From positions 1,790,575-1,854,574 of the forward strand of contig ML133400.1 in NCBI GenBank assembly GCA_003864495.1: a DNA stretch of 64,000 nucleotides. Reading direction: 5' to 3'. Below, in pieces: positions 13,238 to 23,750 of this stretch. The position numbers and the translations under genes were made by a program. Under the pieces are notes generated by a model. It saw only the letters and a program-made list of their open reading frames with translations, did no database searches and was not told the origin of the DNA. This DNA is from Nemopilema nomurai (taxonomy: Eukaryota > Cnidaria > Scyphozoa > Rhizostomeae > Rhizostomatidae). Position 1 is the stretch's first letter; each line of letters starts with the position of its first letter.

Positions 13238-14888
13238 ACTGAACAAAACCTAATGGGGAAAATCTATGCAGGTTGCGAACTTTGTCGATTACCCGGCAAA
13301 TAGCACTAAAAACGTTTAGAATAAAAAACGAGGATTGAGGTACCTGTTGTATAGTAATCACAGGTTGTTTCAAACGCTCCACTGGCTAAAGGAGATAGAC
13401 TGTCGTGATTTAAAGGAGAAATCAAAAGCGCTGCCTACATCTTGTCATTATTGTTTCGTGGAAGGTTTAGGTAACTTTGAAAAGTTTTTGACCAAAGGTG
13501 TAAAAAGCCTCCACTCTGAAATGCGGTGCCAACAAGATTCGTAACCTTTTTCCTAACGTGATCTTTTTTGGAAGCAACTATGATTGAGCATGGAAATGCA
13601 ATATGGTATTCATTAATGCAAGGTTGCAGATAACGGGGGTCGGGTGGTGTAGGTAGCTAGGTATCGAAGAGAAAGACGGGTGGTGATAGAAATCGCAGAC
13701 ACAGTACAACGGATATGAAGCTGAAAAACAGGACATTTAGTTGAAAAATTGGACATTTAGTTGAAAAATTGGACATTTTGTTGAAAAACAGGACATTTTG
13801 TTGAAAAATAGGACATTTTGTTGGTCATACCATAGTGCCTGTTGACAGATATGTCTTCCAAAGGCGTTGAAGCCTTTCTATAGCAAAGCGTTAACTTGAT
13901 TATCAAGAGTGGGAGAATACACATGCAAGGAATTGGTGGCAATGTTTAATCCTTCCCGGCTTTCGCAAGATATTTTGTAAGCCTTGTTACATTAACATAA
14001 GCAATAAGAAAAGGTGTGCAACTATTTTCAGCTGTTCACTGGTTGTATCTTTTTGAATAATGTTATAATATACCTAAAATTCTTTACTGAACGACTTAAT
14101 GAAAATGTCTCGTTACGTAAAAAAGTCTGGGACCCAGCCTGACACGACTTTGGCATTGGTAGAAAGAATAGACTGAATGCGTAAGATATTGACTGAAAAT
14201 GTGTTGTACAAAAAATTGTCAGTTTGTGTCCCCTTTTTCTGAATAAATAACTTGTAGATGACCATTGCATTCATGCTTAATCGAGAATATACCCAGTTCT
14301 CATCTTTAAACATGACTCCAAAAACAAAAAACCGAAACAAGCCTTTGCTTAAAAATTATCTTATCGTATTTATTTTGTTAGTTTTTGGTCATTTCCATCG
14401 TTCACATACTACGATGAGTTTCAGATAAACAAATAACTTAAGTATGCAAAAATTTTGGTTTTGCTACTTCTCGTAATTGTGTAGCTTTGTGCCACAAAAC
14501 ATTTGTTAATCTGGGTTTAAAGAGACCTGTCATCAAACTTGCGAAATGAATGATTGCTTGAAAGATGTCATCAATTTGGTGCACTACGGCCCTGACAAGC
14601 TATAGTGCTTTTAACTTAAGCAAAGCTTGACAGATGATGATTGTATGCCAAAGTTGCAAACATTTCTATTATCAAAGATGCTACAAGAGAAGAAATTTTG
14701 ATCTTTATGGTAACAGTTCTAAAAGATGTTTGCCCCAAATTAAAAAAAAATAAGGACCATCTCCTTTTTGGAATTCAATATGTTAATTTACCAACTATTC
14801 CTTCCACCTTGTAAATGAGTGCTTTACTATCCGCAATTAGAAAGACACTGATTGCATCCAGTAAAAATATTTTGCGCAATGAAAATTA
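13238..14888. other. Intergenic: promoter side of GGT-B and 3' side of TRIT1
   Basis: No gene seen. The stretch holds a five-copy 20-bp repeat (13735-13825), otherwise AT-rich sequence. Both flanking genes are on minus, so the promoter of GGT-B should lie just right of 13237 and the TRIT1 3' UTR just left of 14889. Confidence 0.55.
13735..13825. repeat. Five-copy 20-bp tandem repeat
   Basis: The unit TTGAAAAATTGGACATTTAG recurs five times with small changes (ACAGG/ATTGG/ATAGG and TTTAG/TTTTG variants). It lies in the intergenic region, with no coding role seen. Confidence 0.9.
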
Positions 14889-16277
14889 CTAAAATTCAAC
14901 TAACAACATTTCATCTGACATGTTTAGCTTTCTCCTCTTTGCAGCTCTCTTTTTATGTTTTCTTGACTTACAATGCTCTTTCCATGTACTGTCACCAACT
15001 ATTAGCTTTCCATCACAGATTTCACAAAAATACTGTTTATGTGGATCCTCTGCTGGGTCCTTGCATAGTCTGGGCAATGGGGACAGCTGGACTGCCTTTC
15101 CTGATAAAAACAGTGTTACAGCTTCTAAGGCTGGTTGCAGAGCTGTTTCGTTCCAGTTCTCAATTACAGTTGCATCAAGCTTGTAGACATTTGGAGATGA
15201 ATGAGAAGGGCGTTTCAAAAACCTGTTTTGAATCCAGGTTCTTTGTTTTTTTGAATACCTTATGGTTACTCTCTTCAAAGCTTCAATGCTCTCTTCAAAC
15301 AGTTTTGTTTCTGCACTTTTATCAGTATGTTTGCTTGTCAAAAAGTGATGGAATTCCTTGAAGCCTATTGCTTGAAAAATACCTTCTTCATAAGGAACAA
15401 AGTCTTTTGATTTACCTTCAATAGCTGAATTATACTTGTCATAGAATTCCTTTATTTCATCCACTAGACCATTAGCTAACATACTTTCAACTCTATCGCA
15501 TATGCGTTTATCAAGAGTTGTTTGCTCACATGCTAGCCAGAAGACCAATGACTTTTCAAATCGCAAAGGCCCTCCAAGATGGTCTGCCCCATCTAATGAC
15601 TGCTGTTCATTTATTACCTCACTTGGCAATTTTCCAGTATTCTTCCATATATCCAGTTTCCGTTTTACTTTCCTTCTATCGTTCGGATGAACCTTTGCTG
15701 CAGCAATAGGATCAATTCTTTTAAGTAAATCATAGTCTGTACTATCTCCTGAGCTTCCCGAGCTATTGATAGATGGCTCTGAATTGTTGGGGTCTTCGTC
15801 TAATATATCATTCTTTGCATTGTCTGTTATCAAAATGTTCCACAGAAGAGATTCGATGTAATAATTGGTTCCACCTACAATGATTGGGACTTTACCTTTT
15901 GAAGATATGTCACTAATAATTGGTAATGCCATGTTTCTAAAATCAACAACACTGAAGTGTTCCAATGGACTAATAATGTCAATCATGTGATGCTTTATTT
16001 CTGCTCTTTCGGCCTTCGTGGCTTTGGCGGTTACAATATCTAGACTCCTGTAAACTTGCATCGAATCTGCACTTATTATCTCTCCATCCACCTTTTTAGC
16101 TATCTCTATACTAAGCTTTGTTTTCCCTACTCCAGTGCTCCCAAGAATAACAATAATTGGGAATCTAAATGACTTGTAAAGCGTTGTTGTTACCGCCATG
16201 TTGAGATTCCTCGATACAGAAGTCTCGATCTGAAAAGGAGACTTTAAACAGTTTGAGTAACTATGGATGGCTATCAT
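14889..16277 (-). CDS. TRIT1: tRNA dimethylallyl (isopentenyl) transferase, TRIT1/MiaA family
   Basis: The enzyme transfers a dimethylallyl group to N6 of A37 in tRNAs that read UNN codons, in cytosol and mitochondria. One uninterrupted ORF of 462 codons starts at the ATG at 16277; a second in-frame ATG at 16199 has a better Kozak context (AACATGG) and gives 436 residues. Visible motifs: P-loop GSTGVGKT (about 46-53), EIISADSMQVYRSLDI, VVDFRN, IIVGGTNYYIESLLW, LHPNDRRKVKRKL-like HPNDRRKV, AIGFKEFH, and a C-terminal C2H2 matrin-type finger (CEIC, then HCKSRKH, about 418-441) typical of eukaryotic TRIT1, then a basic tail. The human protein is 467 aa with many exons, whereas no intron is seen here. 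A CCTTTTCAG acceptor-like site lies between the two ATGs, so the longer start might instead be 5' UTR or intron. The gene is head-to-head with the Cys-rich membrane gene. Confidence 0.95.
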   Translation of the reverse strand: MIAIHSYSNCLKSPFQIETSVSRNLNMAVTTTLYKSFRFPIIVILGSTGVGKTKLSIEIAKKVDGEIISADSMQVYRSLDIVTAKATKAERAEIKHHMIDIISPLEHFSVVDFRNMALPIISDISSKGKVPIIVGGTNYYIESLLWNILITDNAKNDILDEDPNNSEPSINSSGSSGDSTDYDLLKRIDPIAAAKVHPNDRRKVKRKLDIWKNTGKLPSEVINEQQSLDGADHLGGPLRFEKSLVFWLACEQTTLDKRICDRVESMLANGLVDEIKEFYDKYNSAIEGKSKDFVPYEEGIFQAIGFKEFHHFLTSKHTDKSAETKLFEESIEALKRVTIRYSKKQRTWIQNRFLKRPSHSSPNVYKLDATVIENWNETALQPALEAVTLFLSGKAVQLSPLPRLCKDPAEDPHKQYFCEICDGKLIVGDSTWKEHCKSRKHKKRAAKRRKLNMSDEMLLVEF

Positions 16278-16459
16278 GGCATACAGCAAGTGCAACTGGA
16301 GGCATTGGCATAAAGATGCTAAAATCTTAAAGTGGAGAAGATTGCCGACTTTTTAAATAAAGACTTTCGCTTTGCAAATAAACTAGCTTACCAGAAATGG
16401 TAAAGGAAAAGACAATGAGTTTATGAGTGCCGCACCATTGATGAGGTTGCAGTGTAATT
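16200..16459. promoter_or_regulatory. Putative bidirectional promoter, TRIT1 / Cys-rich membrane gene
   Basis: The two divergent coding starts (minus ATG at 16199 or 16277, plus ATG at 16460) are separated by only 180-260 bp, so both genes must initiate from this interval. No TATA box was recognised. Inference from geometry. Confidence 0.5.
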
Positions 16460-18453
16460 ATGGCGCCTACTTTTATTGTAAGTTTCCTTTGTCCGTTTTA
16501 TATAACTGCCAAAGGAAAAACATGTCACAAAGTACTCAGTGCTTTCTGATATTTACGACTAGTAAAGTGCAAGAAAGAGGAATCCTGAAAAATATTGCCT
16601 TTTTCTTGAGTATAAAACTCTTCTTGTGCAACGTTCAACAAATAATTTTGAGAGGCTCACACCCCTGTCCCGCTGAAGCTACGTACACAAAGTTTTACGT
16701 TTGATGAATAAAACTGATCACATTAGTTTTGTATCAGACAATTTATGTATTGACTTTTATTTGCAAAGTGTGTTAGTGAAGGTTTCATTATTTAACAGCA
16801 TACCACTGATGACTAATTGTAAAATTGTATGTAATCTGCAAACTTGATTTTTTATGATACCAATATATGTCAGTCATACCAATATTGTTGTTGAAAATTG
16901 ACTTTTTTGTGTTCTGCCATTCACTTTCAGCCAGCAACAAACACTCCAGCTGCTGCCAATGATTCCTTCCCTGTTGTTGGGATTGTTGCTATTTGTATTG
17001 GAGGATACCTCTTAATTTTCTGCATAGTCATCATTGTTAGACAATGCCTTCTGGTATGTATCAATTGTTGTTTTTTTCTTAACAATTTTAAACAGTTATT
17101 GAAGCATTGACAAATCTGCTCTTTGAGACACAAAATTTAATTCATAGAAAATGAGGTTAACAAATGTTATTAAGCACAACCAAACTGATATTCAAATGGT
17201 TCCATGTTGCTACGGTAGTGGAACCAGTGATATTATATTTGTTGTCTATTGTTTCAGTTTTTAGAAACTATTCTAATTTTGTGTGTTGAATAAACACACA
17301 TCAATTACAATGCATAGTCATTTGAAATTAGATCGAGTGTATTTGGAAAACAAAATAAAGCAATTTGGTAATTAATAAGATATATATGTACATAAGCAAT
17401 TTTGTAAAGCAGCTCTATGTTCTATGCAGCATCTGGAAATGCACAATCCAATAAAAAAGAATTAAGATTCTGATTTCCCAATAATTTTCTTTCAATGTCT
17501 ATTTTCATTAGCATCAATGGTTATGTTATTATTTTATCATGAAAATGGTAAATGAAATCCCGTGTTTCCTCCTATCCAGCTAGGAGTCCAGTCCTGTATT
17601 TTTATGTTTTTTTGTTCCTCTTATGTTTTAAGTTTTTCTTTTGGCAGGCAAAAGGGGTCAACATCTTTCCACCATGGATGACTGAATGCTGTACATGCAA
17701 CTATTCGTGTGGCAATGCCGATGAGGGTTGCCTACTAAGCTGCGCAGAAACCTGTAACTTCAATTGTCCAAATAGAAAAGTTGTTTTGGAAAGTGTTTGC
17801 CCATCCAAGGATTGGTGTGATCAGACATTTTGCTGTTGCATGAGTGCTCAGCCTGGTGGTAAATGCTGTGAAGATTGCCAAGGACCAGAATGTGGGGTAA
17901 GACAATTTATGACTTTGGTATCAGGTGATATGTATCAAAATTTTCCTTTCATCCTAGTTATCAGGTATATATTACCAAATTGTCTCCCAATTCAAATTTG
18001 TTCTCAAATTTATGCATCTCAAATACCAATGATTCATGAAAATAACTACTACATCAACTATTTGTTTTTATCAATTTATTCTGAGTTTTTAGTGTGACAG
18101 AACTGTTCACTTGTGATAACAGAGAGACCGTATCTCCTGTCTGGCTGATTATGTCCAAAATGACTCTGTGTTACATCCTCAGCTGGGCTCCAAATATTAT
18201 CTGAAATTCTAAATGGTGCAAAGTAGAATGATTCAATTTTGTGAAGGCTAATTCAAATACTCTTGAAAGACATTGTGTAATGTTGAAATAGTTTATAGTT
18301 GTTGTCTAGCAAAAAGTTCTCCACTAAAAAGCTGATGATAATTTCTATTATGTTTAGTGTGGAGATATGTGCGGCTGTCAGTGTAAATGTGAAATGCCAG
18401 AAACCATAAACTGCATCTGTTTTTCAATCGACTGTGCTGGCTCAAGTCGCTGA
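16460..18453 (+). CDS. Small single-pass membrane protein with Cys-rich domain (unknown family)
   Basis: Four exons, 161 residues: 16460-16477 (MAPTFI), 16931-17053, 17648-17896, 18358-18453 (stop TGA). All introns are phase 0 with good GT/AG sites. A short Thr/Ala-rich N-terminus without signal peptide is followed by one hydrophobic segment of about 23 residues (VVGIVAICIGGYLLIFCIVI) and then Arg, so the C-terminal part is predicted cytosolic by the positive-inside rule. That part has about 114 residues with 25 cysteines, including CCTC, CCC, CC and a CGCQCKC run; this density resembles metal-binding or heavily acylated domains. I do not recognise the family. AATAAA at 19186 could end the transcript. 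It shares an upstream interval with TRIT1. The main uncertainty is the tiny first exon. An alternative topology (Cys-rich part outside, disulphide-bonded) cannot be excluded. Confidence 0.72.
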
Positions 18454-18649
18454 GAAGCTGCTTATTTTGTAGGTGAAATCTGCTCCCATTTCAACATATC
18501 AAATTGCAAATGATGTGTTTTATTGTCCATTTATGCAATTTATGCCATGGGTATACAGATGTTGATGTTTAGGCATAGTGTTTCTAGTAACTGAACAGAT
18601 TTTCAAGACTTGTATAAAGATTTTCTATACTTATGTAAATCATATGATT

Positions 18650-19135
18650 CAGTTATAAATGGGTGGGGAATTTTAACATCTTATAACACATATTCACATC
18701 ATACCCACAAGGTGGTTTCCTCACTATGTATCATCTCGAAATTTATCTCCGAGCTGTGGTTGCTAGAATCAGACTGTAAGATTGGTTGCATTAGCTTAAT
18801 CTCCACGTGGACCTCTTGTAGGTGAGAGTTAAGTATCAAGTTTGTCTTGATATGACAATATTGATAAAGAACAGTAAGCAATTGATATGCAGAATCTAAT
18901 CTAGGTGGATAATTTTAGCATCTTAAAACACAAATTCATATCACACCCACAAGGTGGTTTCCTCACTTTGTATCATCTCAAAATTTATCTCCAAACTTTG
19001 GTTGCTAGAATCAAACTGTAAGATTGGTTGCATTAGCTTAATCTCCATGTGGACCTCTTGTAGGTGAGAGTTGAGTATCAAGTTTGTCTTGGTATGACAA
19101 TATTGATGAAGAACAGTAAGCAATTGATATGCATA
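18650..19135. repeat. Tandem duplication, 242-bp unit, two copies
   Basis: CCCACAAGGTGGTTTCCTCA occurs at 18704 and again at 18946, and the surrounding sequence is collinear over about 240 bp with about 10 percent differences. It lies just downstream of the Cys-rich gene, probably within its 3' UTR. Confidence 0.92.
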
Positions 19136-21750
19136 ATTAATCTAGGCTCTCATTTGCACCTGAGGCTACATACTTTCTTGTGTTTAATAAAAATTGGATA
19201 CAGGTATTAAAATACAAGGAGGATACAATTGTTTTGCATGAAAAGAAACTGATTGAATTTGCTCCTTGTTTTTAACATTTACCCCAAGAATCCAAAGGTA
19301 AACCAGGGTTTTCTATAGTTGAATTTTCAGTTAAAAAGCATGTCATAACATCTTCCATATTTTTATGTAAATTTTAGTAGTTCCTTGCTACTCATTTAGA
19401 ATCCAAAGTGAACATTATTTGTTAGCCTTGAAGTGTAAGTTATTGTATTTACTTATTGTGTATAGCTTGCCTGTGTTAAAGGCTTTTAATTGTATTATAT
19501 GTAATGTAAATATTGTTGGGAAAATTTGCAAATGTGCATGCATGATGTCATTCTAATGCAGGCTTCTATTCACCTCAACTTTGCTTCTTTCAACTTTTTT
19601 CACCTCTGTATGAAGACTGCTAGGTTGCCCTGTACTGCTTTTATGAGAGCCATTTTTAATAAGCTTGGTTTGTAATATGAAAATTATTTCCCCAGTTTCA
19701 CAACCTCCAATCTAGCAAACAGCGTTTGTAAGGCAGGCGTTGGGAAAAACAAGATTGCACTCCAAACAGATTCTTGGTTTCGAATACCAGTTAGTTAGGA
19801 AATGCATAAAGAAAGTTCATGCTAGAAAAAATATAGGGGCAATACTTTTTGGAAATATTCCATTCAATATTTTCAACTTAAGATCTTTAAGTATCAGAGT
19901 AGCTACATTATAGCTTTTCACCTTTGCTTACTTTTGTTTGAGACAGTCGCTGGTTATTTATTATGTCAGCTCTTGGTCATTTCTGGGTGTTTGCATACTT
20001 TGAGGAGTTTTGGACAAAAAATGCTTCAGTATGCTAAAATCATGTTTTCACTCACGCTTAGAAAAAAATTTTAGGGATGCTTGGGTCATTTTTTGTTGTT
20101 TGAAATTCACAAAATGTCATTTTTTGGATTTCTCTAAATTGACACCAACTTCACTGACACACAAACTGCCGGAAAGGAAATCTTCCAACACTTCCATCGA
20201 ATTAAATTCCCAATATAAGTCAGGTTAACGTGAACGCTGAAGAAACTTAGCGTAAAAACGTGAATTTCAAAATATGTGCAATGAACTCGTGAATCTTAAA
20301 ATCACAACGAATTCCGAGGTGTGTGGGATAGTAATGTCAAATTGACTACCACAGAGTCATTGAAGCATTGGAATGCATGCAATGACGTCGAACAAGGCTC
20401 AACAACAAAACAGGACGCTAAACCAAAGGAAGCTTTATTCTTAGCGAGACTTGGTGGGTGCTGACAAACACGTGAACATGGCTCGTGGACCACGTCAGTT
20501 TTCGTCGCAACACGTAAAATCCAGGTATCTAGAACCTATTGGGGGATGTCAATGCGAGACAACGTGAAAATCATGTGGTCGTCATTCACACTCGTGTCTC
20601 TTTCACGTGGTCACTTGAAGTGGCAGAGCCACGGTGGGGGGTTGGGCTGAGGAATGGGAAGGGAGTCCACTTTTTCAGACGGTTGGCCCTTGCTACAATA
20701 ACGTAAATTTAAATTTCTTTGGAAACTATGGGATGGGATGGGGCTAAAATACCGTAAATTAAAATACATTTCTTGGGAAAAGGCTTATTTCCTACCGGAG
20801 AAATGTTTCTTGAGATGAAAAAGTGCATGGCGAAGCTATTGTGATATTTTATCATAAATGGCCGAAAAAAATTATGATGTCGTCAATTTAAAAAGTCCTC
20901 CCCAAGAGTGTCACTGGGGCTATGCAATACCAAATTTCCGCAATTTCTACCCCAATTTCCGCAAATCCGTAAATCAAAGTTTTATTTCCGTTGCACTACA
21001 CCGAGAAAATCGCTTCCAAAAACAGCAAGGCATTACTATCACTGGGCGGTGGTGGCGAGCGGAGATCAGACACGACATCATTTTGAAAAAAGCATTTTAA
21101 ACCTCTAAAAATCTAATATGCAGTTCGAGATAAATAATCGAGGTTTGTTTGATTTTGTTCTAAAGTTGACGAAAAGCCAAACAAATTTCAGCACCTAGCG
21201 GGACTTGTCATTCAAACAGTTTGGTGACATGTGACCGTTTCGCGCCAAAACTTTGCTGTTGTTGTTGTTGATTAGGTTGATCCTCTTTGGTTGCTCTTTG
21301 GTCAACATGTTTTGGTTTGTGTTTGTGTATGGTCTTTTAGGGTGTTTTTGAGTTGACATTGCAGAATCTGTTGACAGATTTCAGCATCACGTCAACCATT
21401 ATAGCAAGTATTGATCCTTTGCACAACTTTCCGCTTTGCGCAAAACAGAGTCTGCCTTTCCGCTTCCGAATGTCCATTTCATTTTTCATTCATTTCATTT
21501 CATTAAAAATTCTCAGCAATTTATTACAATACTACTTAGTGAATAAAAGATGCAAATTTAAATAAAATTTTAAGAAAATAATTTACAATTTATATAAAAA
21601 ATCATTTAACAAGAAGAGCTGATGGACATATGAAAATAACTCTGTATAGGGCTTTCGAGCCATATGCCCTCAGTGAAATATTTTTATTCGTCATTCCTAA
21701 AACACTCCGAATTCCGCTATCCGAAAAACCATAGTGACCCCCGCCCCTCT

Positions 21751-21767
21751 CCCCCCCCCCCCCCCCC
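21751..21767. repeat. Poly-C tract (17 C)
   Basis: A run of 17 cytosines preceded by CCCGCCCCTCT, about 360 bp upstream of the MFSD6-like start. The complementary G-run could form a G-quadruplex; it may also be a sequencing-length artefact. Confidence 0.9.
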
Positions 21768-22124
21768 TTCAAGTGGTTATACCGAGTATAACCTTACTGA
21801 TCCAGGCACCTGTTATTACATAATATGATTGACTGAATGCCCTATTTAAAATATTTGGACTTTTGTCTGCACCATTCAAGGACGAGCTGATCACTGTACT
21901 ATGTCGATCGTGATCTGTTCTTATCTCTTGGTCTAAACCCGTAAAGATCTGCCTTACAAGACAAATCGCGGACGAGGTCCGGACATGCCGACCTGGACTT
22001 TGCCCGTAAAAGCCATTCGCTTTCCACGTGACACTGCTAGTGAAGAGCTCACCTGGAAAACTTCACTCAGTAGTAGTGAGGCTGCCGTGCGATTTGCTTG
22101 TTAACTGTTCAAACTGAAGGCAAA

Positions 22125-23750
22125 ATGGGGAAGTTAGCAATCAACAAAGATTTGTTGCCAGCGAAAGCAGCGTACTTTTTCTTCTACTTCTCATATTCAA
22201 GTGTCACACCGTACATCCCCGTGTTTATGACTGCATATGGTCTGAATGCTGAGCAGGCTGGCTTCGTCCTCGGTGCACGATTATTTGCACAGTTTTTCAG
22301 CGGACCGTTATGGGGAGCAATTGCCGACAAGAGTCGCAGATACAAGTTGGTATTGCTATTTCAGATCGTGGTAAGCAGTGTTCTAACTTTCACAGCCCCG
22401 TATGTTCCAATGCTTCTTCCAGAGCCATCATGTGGCGCTGGCACGGGGCCTTTTGTAAACAGCACAGCCAATACAACAATGCTTCCAATCATGACAACTA
22501 CTCCATTCTTCACGCAACCCACTACGAACTTCGACTTCAACCAGTCGTTGCCTTTCACTGAAGACAAGAGTGCTGAAGCTTTCAAAAACACTAGCGTGAT
22601 CAGGACCAAGAGCAGTCCCACGACCTCAACCTTTCTGTACAGCTCATTGTCATCAGGGTCAAGCAAGGAAAATAATCAAGTCGGAGGTGGAGATTCCAGT
22701 TGCAAACAAAACACAAAACAGTTGTTCACCCTGATGATCGTATGGTTTGCCCTGATTGGTGCTTTTGATGGGGGCATACCAATTCTCGTGGACAATGCTG
22801 TGATTGACACAATCGACAAGCTGAAATCATCTGATTTTGGAAAGCAAAGACTTTGGGGAGCTGTTGGATTTGGCTTGGCTGCATTTGCTTCTGGCGTTGG
22901 TATTGAACTGTCTGGGAGCAAGGGACCCAACTACTTCACCATGTTCTACATCTTCCTGGGCAGCAATGTTTTCCTGTTTGTGAGCTGCTGTTTCCTGGAC
23001 ATGAGTGGTCACCAAAGCAAAGGTGATTTGCTGAAAAGGGAAACAAAAGCGAAGCCAAACCTCACCAAGGGCTTGATCAAGACATTCAAGAAGTTCAATG
23101 TCTTATTCTTCTTCTTTACTGTTTTGGTGATGGGGATTGCTAATGGTTTATTGTATGGGTTCATGTTTCTCTATATCCAGGATCTGAAAGGATCAAAAAT
23201 CATCATGGGTTTGAGCATTTTGGTTGCTTGCTCAACAGAAGTGATTATGTTTCCAATCTCAAACAGTGTTATTAAGATCCTTCGAGGGAACTTAGTTGCT
23301 ATTGCGCTGGCTTTTGCCATGTATACTGTGCGCTTCTTAGGGTTTTCAGTACTCCAGAATGCGTGGTACATTCTTCTCCTGCAGCTCCTTCACAGCATTT
23401 GCTTTGCTTTGTACTGGAATGCCACTGTTTACCATACATCTGACCTAGCACCTTTGGGAATGAAAGCAACTCTTCTTGGAATAATGAATGGTATTTTCTT
23501 TGGCATTGCTGGTGGTACGTCAAGCTTGGTTGGAGGCATAGTGTACAAGCATTTAGGTGGTCGTAAACTCTTTAGGGGTTATGCTACAGTTTGTGGTGTA
23601 TGGACAGTATTCTTGATTTTACACATCTTGGAGAGAAAGAGGCATGGCAAACTTGGCAACTTGAAAGACAGAAAAAGAGAAGATGGAGAGGAAATTGGCA
23701 ATGAAGGACATCAGACATCTTCTAAACTTCTTTCAGAGAACAAAGTTTAA
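22125..23750 (+). CDS. MFSD6-like major facilitator superfamily transporter
   Basis: A predicted 12-pass membrane transporter of 541 residues in one intronless ORF. The upstream in-frame codon at 22098 is TTG, so I take the ATG at 22125 (context AAAATGG). The N-terminus INKDLLPAKAAYFFFYFSYS matches the start of MFSD6 ([20 protein letters not shown]-like). MFS motif A is seen as GPLWGAIADKSRRYK (about 60-74). A Ser/Thr-rich loop at about 85-190 with N-glycosylation sequons (NST, NTT, NQS, NTS) separates the first helices from the rest, as in MFSD6. KQRLWGAVGFGLAAF, GFMFLYIQDLKG and ATLLGIMNGIFFGIAGG are further family hallmarks. A charged cytosolic C-terminal tail ends the protein. Substrate is unknown. 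Human MFSD6 is about 790 aa; this protein lacks the long termini. Its relation to MFSD6 versus MFSD6L is not settled. Confidence 0.93.
   Translation: MGKLAINKDLLPAKAAYFFFYFSYSSVTPYIPVFMTAYGLNAEQAGFVLGARLFAQFFSGPLWGAIADKSRRYKLVLLFQIVVSSVLTFTAPYVPMLLPEPSCGAGTGPFVNSTANTTMLPIMTTTPFFTQPTTNFDFNQSLPFTEDKSAEAFKNTSVIRTKSSPTTSTFLYSSLSSGSSKENNQVGGGDSSCKQNTKQLFTLMIVWFALIGAFDGGIPILVDNAVIDTIDKLKSSDFGKQRLWGAVGFGLAAFASGVGIELSGSKGPNYFTMFYIFLGSNVFLFVSCCFLDMSGHQSKGDLLKRETKAKPNLTKGLIKTFKKFNVLFFFFTVLVMGIANGLLYGFMFLYIQDLKGSKIIMGLSILVACSTEVIMFPISNSVIKILRGNLVAIALAFAMYTVRFLGFSVLQNAWYILLLQLLHSICFALYWNATVYHTSDLAPLGMKATLLGIMNGIFFGIAGGTSSLVGGIVYKHLGGRKLFRGYATVCGVWTVFLILHILERKRHGKLGNLKDRKREDGEEIGNEGHQTSSKLLSENKV

Larger units (their letters stand above)
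18454..22124. other. 3' UTR of the Cys-rich gene and intergenic sequence up to MFSD6-like
   Basis: No gene recognised. It holds the 242-bp tandem duplication (18640-19135), an AATAAA at 19186, a stretch rich in CGTG/CACG motifs around 20220-20620, and a C17 homopolymer at 21751-21767. The promoter of the MFSD6-like gene should lie in the last few hundred bases. Confidence 0.55.

Noticed and set aside
14852..15361. 169-codon plus ORF
   Set aside because: Shadow of the TRIT1 C-terminal half on the opposite strand.
17552..18097. 181-codon plus ORF as a single-exon gene
   Set aside because: Only 17648-17896 is the Cys-rich exon; the ends read into introns past a clear acceptor and donor.
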